This document shows, one piece after another, positions 53,822 to 62,100 of a stretch of 64,000 bases of DNA. The DNA is from Azospirillaceae bacterium (GTDB taxonomy: Bacteria; Pseudomonadota; Alphaproteobacteria; Azospirillales; Azospirillaceae). Within the stretch, counting starts at the first letter, position 1. Each line of letters opens with the position of its first letter. Made by a program: the position numbers and the translations under genes. The stretch is taken from positions 1 through 64,000 of the forward strand of contig DASQNC010000002.1 of NCBI GenBank assembly GCA_035645145.1. Reading direction: 5' to 3'. The notes under the pieces were generated by a model that was given only the letters and a program-made list of their open reading frames with translations, was not told the origin of the DNA and did not search any database.

Positions 53822-54960
53822 GCAGGGGTGCCATGGCCGAAGGCCTTTCGTTGGGTATCGAGGAGGAATACCTCCTCGTCGACCTGCAAACCCGGGACAT
53901 CGTGCCGGAGCCGCCCGACAGCCTGCTCTCGGCCTGCGAACAGGAATTGGGGGATCAGGTCCATCCCGAATTCCTGCGCTGCCAATTGGAGGTTTCGACC
54001 AGGGTCTGCGGCTCGCTGGCCGAGGCCCGGGCCGATCTGGCGCGCCTCCGGTCCACGGTCGCCCGCATCGCGCGCGACCACGGCATGGCGCCGATCGCGG
54101 CGTCGGCCCATCCCTTTGCGGTCTGGCGTCCGCAGAAATACACCGACCGCGACCGTTACAAGCTCCTGGCCCGTGCGCTCGGCGCACCGGTGCGCCGGCT
54201 CATGATCTGCGGCCTGCACGTGCATGTGGGCGTGCCGGACCCCGAGCTGCGCATCGACCTGATGAACCAGGCCCGCTATTTCCTGCCCCATATCCTGGCG
54301 CTGACCACCTCGTCGCCGTTCTGGCAGGGGCATGAGACGGGGCTCTACTCCTACCGCCTGGCGGTGCTGCAGGAGCTTCCGCGCACCGGCATGCCGGAAA
54401 CCTTCGCAAGCTGGGGCGAGTACAGGCAGGCGGTGGAGGTATTGGTCGGGACCGGCGTGATCCGCGACGGCAGCGAGCTGTGGTGGGACATCCGTCCATC
54501 GGTCAAGTTCCCAACGCTGGAGATGCGCATCTCCGACGTTTGCACACGCCTGGACGACAGTCTGACCGCCGCCGCCATCTACGTCTGCCTGCTCGGCATG
54601 TTGTCCCGGTTGCGGCGCGAGAACATCACATGGCGCCCGTACCGCAACATGCTGATCGGCGAGAACCGCTGGCGGGCGCAGCGGTACGGTTTCGACGAAG
54701 GGATGGTCGATTTCGGCCGGGGCGAGTTGGTGGGATACCCCGACCTGCTGGAAGAGATCCTGACCCTGTTGGCGCCGGATGCCGAAGTCCACGGTTGCCA
54801 GGCGGAACTGGCGAACGCCCGCCAGATCGTCGCCCGCGGCACCAGCGCCCACCGCCAGCTCGCCATCTTCCGCGAGGCGCGTGCGGCCGGGGCGGACGAG
54901 CGCGAGGCCTTCCAAAAGGTCGTGGATTGGCTGGTTCAGGAGACCGTCGAAGGGGTGTGA
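53818..54960 (+). CDS. Carboxylate-amine ligase, YbdK family (glutamate-cysteine ligase-like)
   Basis: 380 residues of the GCS2 family. It opens with SLGIEEEYLLVDL, the ATP/Mg site; others are EFLRCQLEVSTRVC, HPFAVWRPQKYTDRDRY, ICGLHVHVGVPD and WDIRPSVKFPTLEMRISDVC. E. coli YbdK has weak glutamate-cysteine ligase activity; the true substrate is unknown. Coupled to the preceding amidohydrolase gene. Confidence 0.92.
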   Translation: MSRGAMAEGLSLGIEEEYLLVDLQTRDIVPEPPDSLLSACEQELGDQVHPEFLRCQLEVSTRVCGSLAEARADLARLRSTVARIARDHGMAPIAASAHPFAVWRPQKYTDRDRYKLLARALGAPVRRLMICGLHVHVGVPDPELRIDLMNQARYFLPHILALTTSSPFWQGHETGLYSYRLAVLQELPRTGMPETFASWGEYRQAVEVLVGTGVIRDGSELWWDIRPSVKFPTLEMRISDVCTRLDDSLTAAAIYVCLLGMLSRLRRENITWRPYRNMLIGENRWRAQRYGFDEGMVDFGRGELVGYPDLLEEILTLLAPDAEVHGCQAELANARQIVARGTSAHRQLAIFREARAAGADEREAFQKVVDWLVQETVEGV

Positions 54961-55033
54961 GCCGATTCGGCGGCTACCGCCCAGGTGGATGTGTGGCCAT
55001 ATATTGGTGCGTGCAACCGCGACGGAGGCCCCC

Positions 55034-55336
55034 ATGGACGATCGCACCCGCACGGAGTTGGAAGCCGCCGCGTTCCGGCGGCTGGTCGCGCACCTGCGCG
55101 AGCGCACCGATGTCCAGAACATCGACCTGATGAACCTGGCCGGCTTTTGCCGGAACTGTCTGTCGAAATGGTACCGCGCGGCGGCCGAGGAGCGCGGTGT
55201 GCCCTTGGCCGACGCCGAGGCGCGCGAGATCGTCTACGGCGAGCCGTACGAAACCTGGAAGGCCAAGCACCAGAAGGACGCTTCGGCCGACCAAAAGGCC
55301 GCCTTCACGGCCGCCCGGGACCAGGGCGGTCACTGA
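55034..55336 (+). CDS. DUF1244 family protein
   Basis: 100 residues, a compact helical protein of the DUF1244 family, with the signature [20 protein letters not shown] and [18 protein letters not shown] (the conserved CxxC) and [11 protein letters not shown]. Function unknown. GGAGG precedes ATG 55034 by about 5 nt. Codirectional with the ligase gene (73 nt gap) and gapR. Confidence 0.9.
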   Translation: MDDRTRTELEAAAFRRLVAHLRERTDVQNIDLMNLAGFCRNCLSKWYRAAAEERGVPLADAEAREIVYGEPYETWKAKHQKDASADQKAAFTAARDQGGH

Positions 55337-55451
55337 TTTCACATCCTGCGCGCGGCCTGCGCGCCTTGACAGTGCTCAGTCCGAAGGGGTAACCGAACGG
55401 GTCTGGGTGGCGCTTGCCGCCCACCTTCCCCGACATCCAGGCTGTTTTTCC

Positions 55452-55745
55452 ATGGCGCAGGACGCGATGACCCAGTCTTACCAGACCTCCACCACGGACT
55501 CCGGCGACGTGGGCGGTATCGCTGCAGGCAAGCTGCGCAGCTTCGTCGAGCGCATCGAGCGCCTGGAGGAGGAGAAAAAGGGCTTGTCGGACGACATCAA
55601 GGACGTCTACGGCGAGGCCAAGGGCGAAGGCTTCGACGTCAAGATCATCCGCAAGATCATCAGCCTGCGGAAAAAGGACAAGCAGGAGCGCCAGGAGGAA
55701 GAGGAGATCCTTGAACTCTACAAGGCCGCGCTCGGCATGGATTAA
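55452..55745 (+). CDS. gapR: GapR, nucleoid-associated DNA-binding protein (DUF2312)
   Basis: 97 residues. It matches the GapR/UPF0335 family: [20 protein letters not shown] coiled coil, then [20 protein letters not shown] and [19 protein letters not shown]. In Caulobacter GapR binds overtwisted AT-rich DNA and aids replication and topoisomerases; it is almost limited to alphaproteobacteria. ATG 55452 gives the MAxDA start seen in Caulobacter; ATG 55467 has a CAGGA site 5 nt upstream and is a real alternative. A terminator follows closely. Confidence 0.92.
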   Translation: MAQDAMTQSYQTSTTDSGDVGGIAAGKLRSFVERIERLEEEKKGLSDDIKDVYGEAKGEGFDVKIIRKIISLRKKDKQERQEEEEILELYKAALGMD

Positions 55746-55751
55746 AGCGTA

Positions 55752-55784
55752 GGGACCTGGAAACGGTGTGGCCGGGTCCCTTTT
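55752..55784 (+). terminator. Rho-independent terminator of gapR
   Basis: Stem GGGACC(TGG) 55752-55760 with (CC)GGGTCCC 55772-55780, about 9 bp with one wobble, followed by TTTT. It starts 7 nt after the gapR stop. Confidence 0.8.
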
Positions 55785-55830
55785 CATCCGCCCACGGCCC
55801 GCCGAACGCCCCAAGGTTCGAGGTGCCGCC

Positions 55831-56187
55831 GTGAAACCCCACGTGATCAGCCTGCTGGCCGGAGCCTTGCTGGCCGTCGCGGCCCTGGGTTTCCTGGCAG
55901 TGTCCTGGCTCGGCATCGGTGCGGACGACCCGCAGTCCCGTGGGCGCCAACTGGCCGAACGCATGTGCGCCGGGTGCCATGCCCTGGCGCCCGGCCAAGC
56001 CAGCCCGGTGCCCCAGGCGCCGTCGCTGACCCGTATTTCCGAGCGTTACCCGGTAGATAGCCTGGCCGAGTCCCTGGCGGAGGGGGTCGTGACCGGCCAT
56101 AACGGGATGCGCATGCCGGAATTCCAACTGACGACCGACCAGATCAACGATCTGCTGGCCTATCTCGGCAGCATCCAGGCGCGCTGA
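55831..56187 (+). CDS. Small class I cytochrome c, membrane-anchored
   Basis: 118 residues. One N-terminal hydrophobic segment (ISLLAGALLAVAALGFLAVS) serves as signal or anchor; heme attachment motif CAGCH follows at about residue 49 and a candidate Met ligand is in GHNGMRMPEF. The fold is complete to YLGSIQAR. GTG 55831 is chosen because upstream codons add an unlikely Arg-rich head. Electron carrier; the partner is unknown, but it sits beside a probable copper-response locus. Confidence 0.83.
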   Translation: MKPHVISLLAGALLAVAALGFLAVSWLGIGADDPQSRGRQLAERMCAGCHALAPGQASPVPQAPSLTRISERYPVDSLAESLAEGVVTGHNGMRMPEFQLTTDQINDLLAYLGSIQAR

Positions 56188-56396
56188 CCCGATGCAATCG
56201 GGTGCGCGTTGGCAGGTTGCTTTGACAAGGCGGCCTCGTGCCGACCCTTTGTCGCGCCGAAGATGTGCCCCTAGGCTTGTAGGGGGCCGGGCGGCCGTCC
56301 CCGTGACTGTTGGGGCTCCGGGCACATGGGCGTGCCCGGGTTGTTCCGCCCCTTGGGAACCCGCGGACTCAGGTGTCGCGGGCGTCCAGAGGTTTT

Positions 56397-56434
56397 GACG
56401 CGGGCACACCCTTTTGGGATGGCGTACCCGCGTC
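56397..56434. terminator. Hairpin between convergent cytochrome c and CusF-like genes
   Basis: Arms GACGCGGGCACACCC (56397-56411) and GGCGTACCCGCGTC (to 56434) pair with wobbles and small bulges. The 254-nt gap 56188-56441 otherwise contains only a further GC hairpin near 56268-56287. Confidence 0.5.
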
Positions 56435-56441
56435 CAATTCG

Positions 56442-56786
56442 TCAGGACTTTGCGCTGATGCCGGTGATGATGTAGGTGCCCTTGGCATTCTTCGCGAGAG
56501 TGAACGAAACCGCCTGACCGGGCGCGAGCGCGCCCAGGTCCACCGCCGGGTCGACGTCGAAGTCCATCGTCATCTTGGGCCAACGGATGGCCGGGATGGG
56601 CTCGTGATCGATGTTCAGCTTGCGCTTGGCCGCGTCCACCTTCTTGATCACGCCCACACCCGTGACCCCCGGCTGGGTGGCCTGGGTTGCGGTGCCGTGG
56701 CCGCCATGACCGCCGTGCGTGGACTGGGCAAGGACGGGGCCGGCGGTCAGTGCGGCCAGGACCGTCAAGGCTGCAATTCGGATCAT
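56442..56786 (-). CDS. CusF-like periplasmic copper-binding protein
   Basis: 114 residues. Signal peptide ending VLA/QST, then a His-rich stretch (THGGHGGHG) and a CusF/EcpR-like beta domain with the metal motif WPKMTMDFDV (Trp and two Met, as in the Cu(I)/Ag(I) site of CusF), and HEPIPAIRW upstream. AGGAG is 8 nt before ATG 56786. A CueR-like promoter lies 52-82 nt upstream, so copper induction is likely. Periplasmic Cu(I) chaperone or sequestering protein. Confidence 0.9.
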   Translation of the reverse strand: MIRIAALTVLAALTAGPVLAQSTHGGHGGHGTATQATQPGVTGVGVIKKVDAAKRKLNIDHEPIPAIRWPKMTMDFDVDPAVDLGALAPGQAVSFTLAKNAKGTYIITGISAKS

Positions 56787-56837
56787 GTTGGTTCTCCTGT
56801 CGTGGATGGCCGGGCGGTGTGTCGGCGTTCCGCGACA

Positions 56838-56868
56838 GGTCTGGGGCTTCCAGCAACTGGAAGGTCAA
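56838..56868 (-). promoter_or_regulatory. CueR/HmrR-like copper promoter of the CusF-like gene
   Basis: On the minus strand TTGACC (56863-56868), a 19-nt spacer and CAGACC (56838-56843). The spacer holds a perfect dyad, CTTCCAG-N3-CTGGAAG (56847-56863). Spacing, dyad and sequence follow the E. coli copA promoter pattern bound by CueR. Confidence 0.8.
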
Positions 56869-56910
56869 TCCCTGTCCCGCAAATATCATGAATGGGGGGA
56901 TAGGGCCGCG

Positions 56911-56960
56911 CTTCCGCATGAGGAAGTCCTTGACCTTCCCATCGTTGGAGGCCTGAGCGT
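56911..56960 (+). promoter_or_regulatory. Second CueR-like promoter, facing the reductase gene
   Basis: TTGACC (56930-56935), 19-nt spacer holding CCTTCC...TGGAGG (imperfect dyad), and GAGCGT (56955-56960) as a weak -10. A further dyad CTTCC-N6-GGAAG (56911-56926) is just upstream. ATG 56997 follows. Confidence 0.6.
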
Positions 56961-56996
56961 CGCCGGAGGTTCGCCAACTCCGCAGAGGAAGGACGC

Positions 56997-58055
56997 ATGG
57001 GCCATCAGCTGAACATCCGGCAGGTCGGCAGCCCGATAAAAGCCAAGCCGGGCGCCACCATTCTCGATGCCGCCCTTGACGCCAGTGTCGGCTACCCGCA
57101 CGGATGCCGCTCGGGTCGTTGCGGCATGTGCAAGTCCCGGCTGCTGGAAGGGCGCGTCGAGATGGGCGCCCATACCAAATTCGCGCTTCCGCCCGAACAG
57201 CGGGAACAGGGCCTGATCCTGGCCTGCCGCGCCGTACCGCTCGAGGACTGCACGGTGTCCTGGCTCGGGGACGAGGTGCCGGTCAACCACCCGGTCGAGC
57301 GGATCGCCTGCCGGGTCGAGGCGGTGGAAGACCTCACCCACGACATCCGTCTGGTCCGGCTGGCGTCGAATGACGGCCAATGCATGGTGTTCTCGCCCGG
57401 CCAGTATGCGCGGGTCACCTTCCCCGGATGTCCCACGCGCGACTACTCGATGGCCAACCTGCCGGGCACTCCGGTGCTCGAGTTCTTCGTCCGGCGGGTG
57501 CCGGGAGGAGCCGCCAGCACCTATGCCGCCGAGCGGCTTGCGGTGGGCGACAAAGTCACCGTCGAAGGCCCGTTCGGCAGCGCCTACCTGCGCGAGAGCC
57601 ACGCCGGACCAATCCTTGCCATCGCCGGTGGTTCCGGCTTGGCGCCCATCAAGGCCATTGTCGAAGGGGCGTTGAGCGCCGGGATGCGGCAACCGATCCA
57701 CGTCTACTTCGGGGCGCGGACCGAGCGCGATGTGTACCTTGAGCCGCACTTCGACAGGCTGGCCAAACGGCATCCGAACCTGCAATTCATCCCGGTGCTG
57801 TCCGCGGCGGTGGACGTCACCCACCGCAGGGCCGGCCTTGTGACCCAGGCCGTCGCCGTCGACTTTCTGAGCCTTCGCGGCTGGAAGGTCTATCTGGCCG
57901 GCCCGCCGGGCATGGTCGAGGCGGCGACGGCCCTGGCTGGACGCCGTGATGCCCAGCCGGGCGACATCCACGCCGATGCGTTCTATACCCTGGCCGATAC
58001 GCTTGGTATCGCCGATCCGCCCCAGACAGGGGACGCCGTGCTGATCCAGGAATAA
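56997..58055 (+). CDS. 2Fe-2S/flavin oxidoreductase (class IA/IB-type reductase)
   Basis: 352 residues. N-terminal plant-type ferredoxin domain with cluster cysteines in PHGCRSGRCGMCKSRLLEG and a fourth Cys in LILACRAVP; FAD-binding domain with the RDYSMAN segment (RxYSxxN); NAD(P)H domain with IAGGSGLAPIKAI and YLAGPPGMVEAA. This is the layout of reductases of aromatic dioxygenases, CDP-glucoseen reductase and methane monooxygenase C. No oxygenase gene is near; it is preceded by a CueR-like promoter, so it may serve a copper-stress function. AGAGGAAGG precedes the ATG. Confidence 0.88.
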   Translation: MGHQLNIRQVGSPIKAKPGATILDAALDASVGYPHGCRSGRCGMCKSRLLEGRVEMGAHTKFALPPEQREQGLILACRAVPLEDCTVSWLGDEVPVNHPVERIACRVEAVEDLTHDIRLVRLASNDGQCMVFSPGQYARVTFPGCPTRDYSMANLPGTPVLEFFVRRVPGGAASTYAAERLAVGDKVTVEGPFGSAYLRESHAGPILAIAGGSGLAPIKAIVEGALSAGMRQPIHVYFGARTERDVYLEPHFDRLAKRHPNLQFIPVLSAAVDVTHRRAGLVTQAVAVDFLSLRGWKVYLAGPPGMVEAATALAGRRDAQPGDIHADAFYTLADTLGIADPPQTGDAVLIQE

Positions 58056-58156
58056 GGGAGCTTCGCTTCCATGGCGTCCGGAGCGGCGGGAATGTGGATC
58101 GGGTGGGTGTCGTCATCATTGATGCCCGTTGCCCCACACCCCGCATTCCCGCTGCC

Positions 58157-58182
58157 TGCCGCATCGGTGCACCGATGCGGCA
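58157..58182. repeat. Perfect 26-bp palindrome
   Basis: Two 13-nt arms (TGCCGCATCGGTG and complement) with no spacer, in the 284-nt gap between the reductase and the Spy-like gene. It could act as a terminator, an operator or an mRNA hairpin. The rest of the gap shows nothing else I can support. Confidence 0.7.
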
Positions 58183-58339
58183 CTCCCCAAGCCGGTTGGA
58201 TCAAGGAGCCGCAACGTGCGCCCGTTGATCCTCGGGTCATCGGCAGGCATTCCGGTGCGGAGTGCGCCAGTAGATCGGCCGGTTGCCACCCACAGAGGTC
58301 GCCCCTCCGGGCGGCCAGTAAGAAGGAATAGGACAAACC

Positions 58340-58903
58340 ATGCTCCTCCGTGCGGCTCTTGCAGCCATTCTTCTGCTGCCGGCCCTGGCTTCGGCGCAGA
58401 CGTCGCCTTATTCCGGGCAGCAGGTCCGTGACATCAAGGCGCTTACCCAGGCCGACGTGGACGGCCTTCTGCAAGGCAAGGGAATGGAGATGGCCCTGCC
58501 GGCCGAGCTGAACGGCTATCCCGGCCCGTCCCATGCCCTGGAGTTGGCAAAGGAACTTGGGCTGACGCCGGATCAGATCGCCGCCCTCAAGCCGGTCAAG
58601 GACCGCATGACGGCCGAGGCCACGGCCGTTGGTGCGGAGATCGTCGAAAAGGAACGCACACTCGACCGCATGTTCGCCGACCGCACCGTCGATGCGGGCA
58701 AGCTCCGGTCGATCACCTCGGAGATTGGCGTGCTGCGTGGACGCCTCCGGGCCATCCACCTCTCTGCGCACCTCGACACCGCTGCCATTCTGAGCGCGGA
58801 GCAGGCCCGCCGCTACGACACGTTGCGCGGCTACACCGAGGCGTCGGGCTCCGGCCACCAGCATCCGCCTGCGTCCAACGCGCACGGCCATAAGAAGCCC
58901 TGA
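58340..58903 (+). CDS. Spy/CpxP-like periplasmic protein with His-rich tail
   Basis: 187 residues. Signal peptide cleaved near ALASA/QTS. The mature protein is helical with the LTPDQIAALKPVKDRM and ILSAEQARRYDTLRGY segments typical of Spy/CpxP/CnrX-like 'heavy-metal resistance' proteins (LTxxQ). The C-terminus is His-rich (GSGHQHPPASNAHGHKKP), suggesting metal binding. Downstream of the reductase and CusF-like genes; joint copper regulation is plausible. AGGAATAGGA is 5-7 nt before ATG 58340. Confidence 0.78.
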   Translation: MLLRAALAAILLLPALASAQTSPYSGQQVRDIKALTQADVDGLLQGKGMEMALPAELNGYPGPSHALELAKELGLTPDQIAALKPVKDRMTAEATAVGAEIVEKERTLDRMFADRTVDAGKLRSITSEIGVLRGRLRAIHLSAHLDTAAILSAEQARRYDTLRGYTEASGSGHQHPPASNAHGHKKP

Positions 58904-58929
58904 ACAGACACGTCGACCTGACATCTGGA

Positions 58930-58962
58930 AGCGGCGCCTTTGGCGGATGGCGCTGCTTTTCC
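58930..58962 (+). terminator. Terminator of the Spy-like gene
   Basis: Stem AGCGGCGCC (58930-58938) with GGCGCTGCT (58949-58957, one wobble), 10-nt loop, then TTT. 27 nt after the stop. Confidence 0.75.
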
Positions 58963-58984
58963 GCTGGCCAGGCAACGTGATCCG

Positions 58985-59098
58985 GCATTTGACACTCGTC
59001 GGAACCTGTCCGGTTGGGTAAGCCAATCTTCCAATTTGGGTTGCCCACATTGGAGGGTTCAGCATTTGACACTGCTCCCGCCCTATTCAATTGGGTAG
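58985..59098. repeat. Two copies of a bipartite repeat upstream of the RTX gene
   Basis: Each copy is GCATTTGACACT, 17 variable nt, then TTGGGTA. Copy 1 starts at 58985 and copy 2 at 59062, a 77-nt period. The 12-mer contains a consensus -35 hexamer (TTGACA) but no good -10 follows at the right distance. It may be a regulatory site pair or the end of a decayed insertion sequence. Confidence 0.65.
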
Positions 59099-59164
59099 GG
59101 TGAACCTCCACTTTAGTCGGCCCCTGGCCCGGCCAGACGGGTTCTCGATAAGGCGTTTCCAGAC

Positions 59165-62100
59165 ATGACGATCCGTGACGACATCCAGCAGGCGTACATT
59201 GCCTTCTTCAACCGGCCCGCGGATCCGGCCGGCCTGGCCTGGTGGGAGCAGAAGGCGACCGAGGCCGGCGGCAGCCTGGCCGCCGTCCTCAACGCCTTCA
59301 GCGCCTCGGCCGAGTACCAGCAGATGTACGCCGGCAAGGCCCCGGCCGAGGTCGTCAACCAGATGTACCGCAACCTGTTCGGCCGCGACGCCGAGGACGC
59401 CGGCCTGGCGTTCTGGACCGACGCGCTGGCCAAGGGCACGGTGGACGTCGGCAACATGGCCTTCACCATGGCCACCGGCGCTCAGGGCTCGGACGCCAAG
59501 GTGGTCGTCAACAAGGTCGAGGTCGCGCAGGAGTTCACCAAGGCGCTGGACACGCCGGAGAAGGTCCAGGCCTATTCCGGCGCCGCGGCGGCCAAGGTCG
59601 CCCGCGACTTCCTGGCCGGCATCGATGCCTCCGAGCGCTCGGTGCAGGCGGCCAAGGGCGCGGTGGCCGAGAAGGTCCGGGAGACCGTCGCCGCCGGGCC
59701 CAAGCCCGGCCCCGTCGATCCCGGCCCCGGCACCCCGGCCGGCCAGACCTACACGCTGACCGCCGGCCAGGACACCGTCACCGGCACCAAGGCCGCCGAC
59801 ACCATCAACGCCACGCAAACGACGCTGAATTCGAACGACACCCTGAACGGCGACGACGGCAGCGACACCCTGAACGTCACCGTTGCCGGCGGCCCGCTGG
59901 CCACGGCGGTGGTGCTGACCAGCATCGAGACGGTGAACCTGAACGCCGGCAGCACGGCGTTCACCGCCGACCTGTCCGGCTGGACCGGCGCCCAGGACGT
60001 CCGAGTCGCCAACACCGGCACCTCCACGGTGACGCTGGGCACCGGCACCGCCTACACCGGCGGCGCAGGGGCCGACGTGGTGACGGTCGGCGCCACCACC
60101 AAGGCCATCAACCTGGGCGGCGGCGACGACACCGCCATCGTCTCGGTGGCGGTGGGCACCGGCGGCTCCATCAACGGCGGCGCCGGCACCGCCGACACCC
60201 TGTCCATGACCGCCGCCGATGCGGCCGCACTGTCGGTCGACTCCACCTTCGAGAATGGGGTGAGCGGCTTCGAGCGGGTGGCGGTCGGTGCGGTGGGCGC
60301 CACCACCGCCATCAACATGGCCAAACTGGACGACATCGCCCATCTGACCGTGGCCGGTGTGACCACGGGCGGCTTGACCGTCGACAACATGGCGTCGACC
60401 GGTACGGTGGTGCTGACCGACGCGGTGAATGCGGCGTCCACTATCGCGGTGGAGGATGCGGCGACCGGCACCGCCGATGTGCTGAACCTGCGGCTGGCGG
60501 CGACCGACGGCTTCGCCAACACCGCCGGCACCACGGTGGCGGACGTCGAGACCGTCAACGTCGCGGTCGACGACACCGACACCACTCCGGCCACCACCGC
60601 CTTCACGGTCCGGCTGAACGCGGCGCAGGCGAAGACGGTGGTGCTGTCGGGTGACGCCGGCGTGAACCTGACCGGCTCGACCCTGACCGCGGCGACCACC
60701 ATCGACGGCAGCGGGCTGACCGCCACCGGCACGGCCGGCCGGCTGACCGTGGCCGCCGCCGTGCTGGCGACCACCGGCGTGACCGTGACGGGCGGCGCCG
60801 GCGACGACCAGATCACCGGCAACTCGGCGACCGGCAATGTGGACACGCTGTCCGGCGGCGCCGGGGCCGACACCGTCACCGGCGGGTCGGGCAACGACGT
60901 CCTCAATGGTGGCGATGGCAACGACACGCTCAATGGTGGCGCCGGCAACGACACCCTGACCGGTGGCGCCGGCGTGGACGTGCTGACCGGTTCGAACGGC
61001 GCCGACACCTTCGTGGTCGGCGTGCCGGCGTCCGGTACGCAGCACGACACCATCACCGACGCGGCCGGTGGCGACCGGATCACGCTGGTCGACCGCGGCA
61101 CCGAGACGTTCGCCACGTCGATGATCGTGCTGGGCGGCACGCCGGTGCTCAAGGACTACCTGGACGAGGCGGCCAAGGGCAACGGCAGCACCAACGGCGC
61201 CATCTCCTGGTTCCGGTACAATGGCGACACCTACCTGGTGCAGGACCTGAGCGCCGGCAACACCTTCCAGGACGGCACCGACCTGGTGGTCAAGCTCACC
61301 GGTCTGGTTGACCTCGGCACCGCCGCGGGTGCCGGGACGCACGTGCTGACGCTGCCCTACGTGCTGACCACCGGCACGGATACCCTCACCGGCACCAGCG
61401 CCGACGACACCTTCAGCGCCATGTTCCTCGGCGACACGACCGACACGCTGACCGTCAACGACGCGATCAACGGCGGCGGCGGCAACGACACCCTCAACGT
61501 CACCCTCAACGGCTCGTTGACCGCGGTCCGCACCAACGCGGTGACGGTGAGCAGCGTGGAGACGGTGAACTTCAACGTCACCGGGAATCTGCCGTTCACC
61601 GCCGACCTGTCCGATCCCGCCAGATGGGCCGGCGTGCAGACCGTCAACGTCACCAGCACCGGCGTCAGCACCGTCGTCCTCGGCAACGACACCGCCTACA
61701 ACGGCGGCGTGGGCATCGACGTGGTGACGGTCGGCGCCACCACCAAGTCGGTGAACCTGGGCGGCGGCGACGACTTCGCCGTGGTCTCGACGGCGGCGGG
61801 CACCGGCGGCTCGATCAACGGCGGCACCGGCACCAACACGCTGTCCATGAGCGCGGCGGTGGCGGCGGCGCTGTCGAGCACCGCGGCTTTCGAGGCCGGC
61901 GTCAGTGGTTTCCAGCGGGTGGCGGTCGGCGCGGTGGGCGCGGCCACCACCATCGACATGGCCAATCTCGACGACATCAATCACCTGACCGTGGCCGGCG
62001 TGACCGCGGGCGGCCTGACGGTGACCAACCTGGCGTCGGGTGGAACGTTGATGCTGACCGCCCCCGTGGGGGCTGCGTCCAGCGTAGCGGTGAAGGATAC

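Noticed and set aside
58071-58331. 86-residue plus-strand ORF between the reductase and the Spy-like gene
   Set aside because: No ribosome-binding site of note, no family resemblance, and it is interrupted in function by the 26-bp palindrome; probably non-coding.
58713-59111. Minus-strand ORF of 132 codons as an IS transposase fragment
   Set aside because: It crosses the Spy-like coding region and shows no transposase motif; only the DNA-level repeats at 58985 and 59062 hint at an IS end.
60840-61020. CRISPR-like short tandem repeats
   Set aside because: The periodicity is in 9-residue coding units (RTX nonapeptides), in frame, without unique spacers of constant length.
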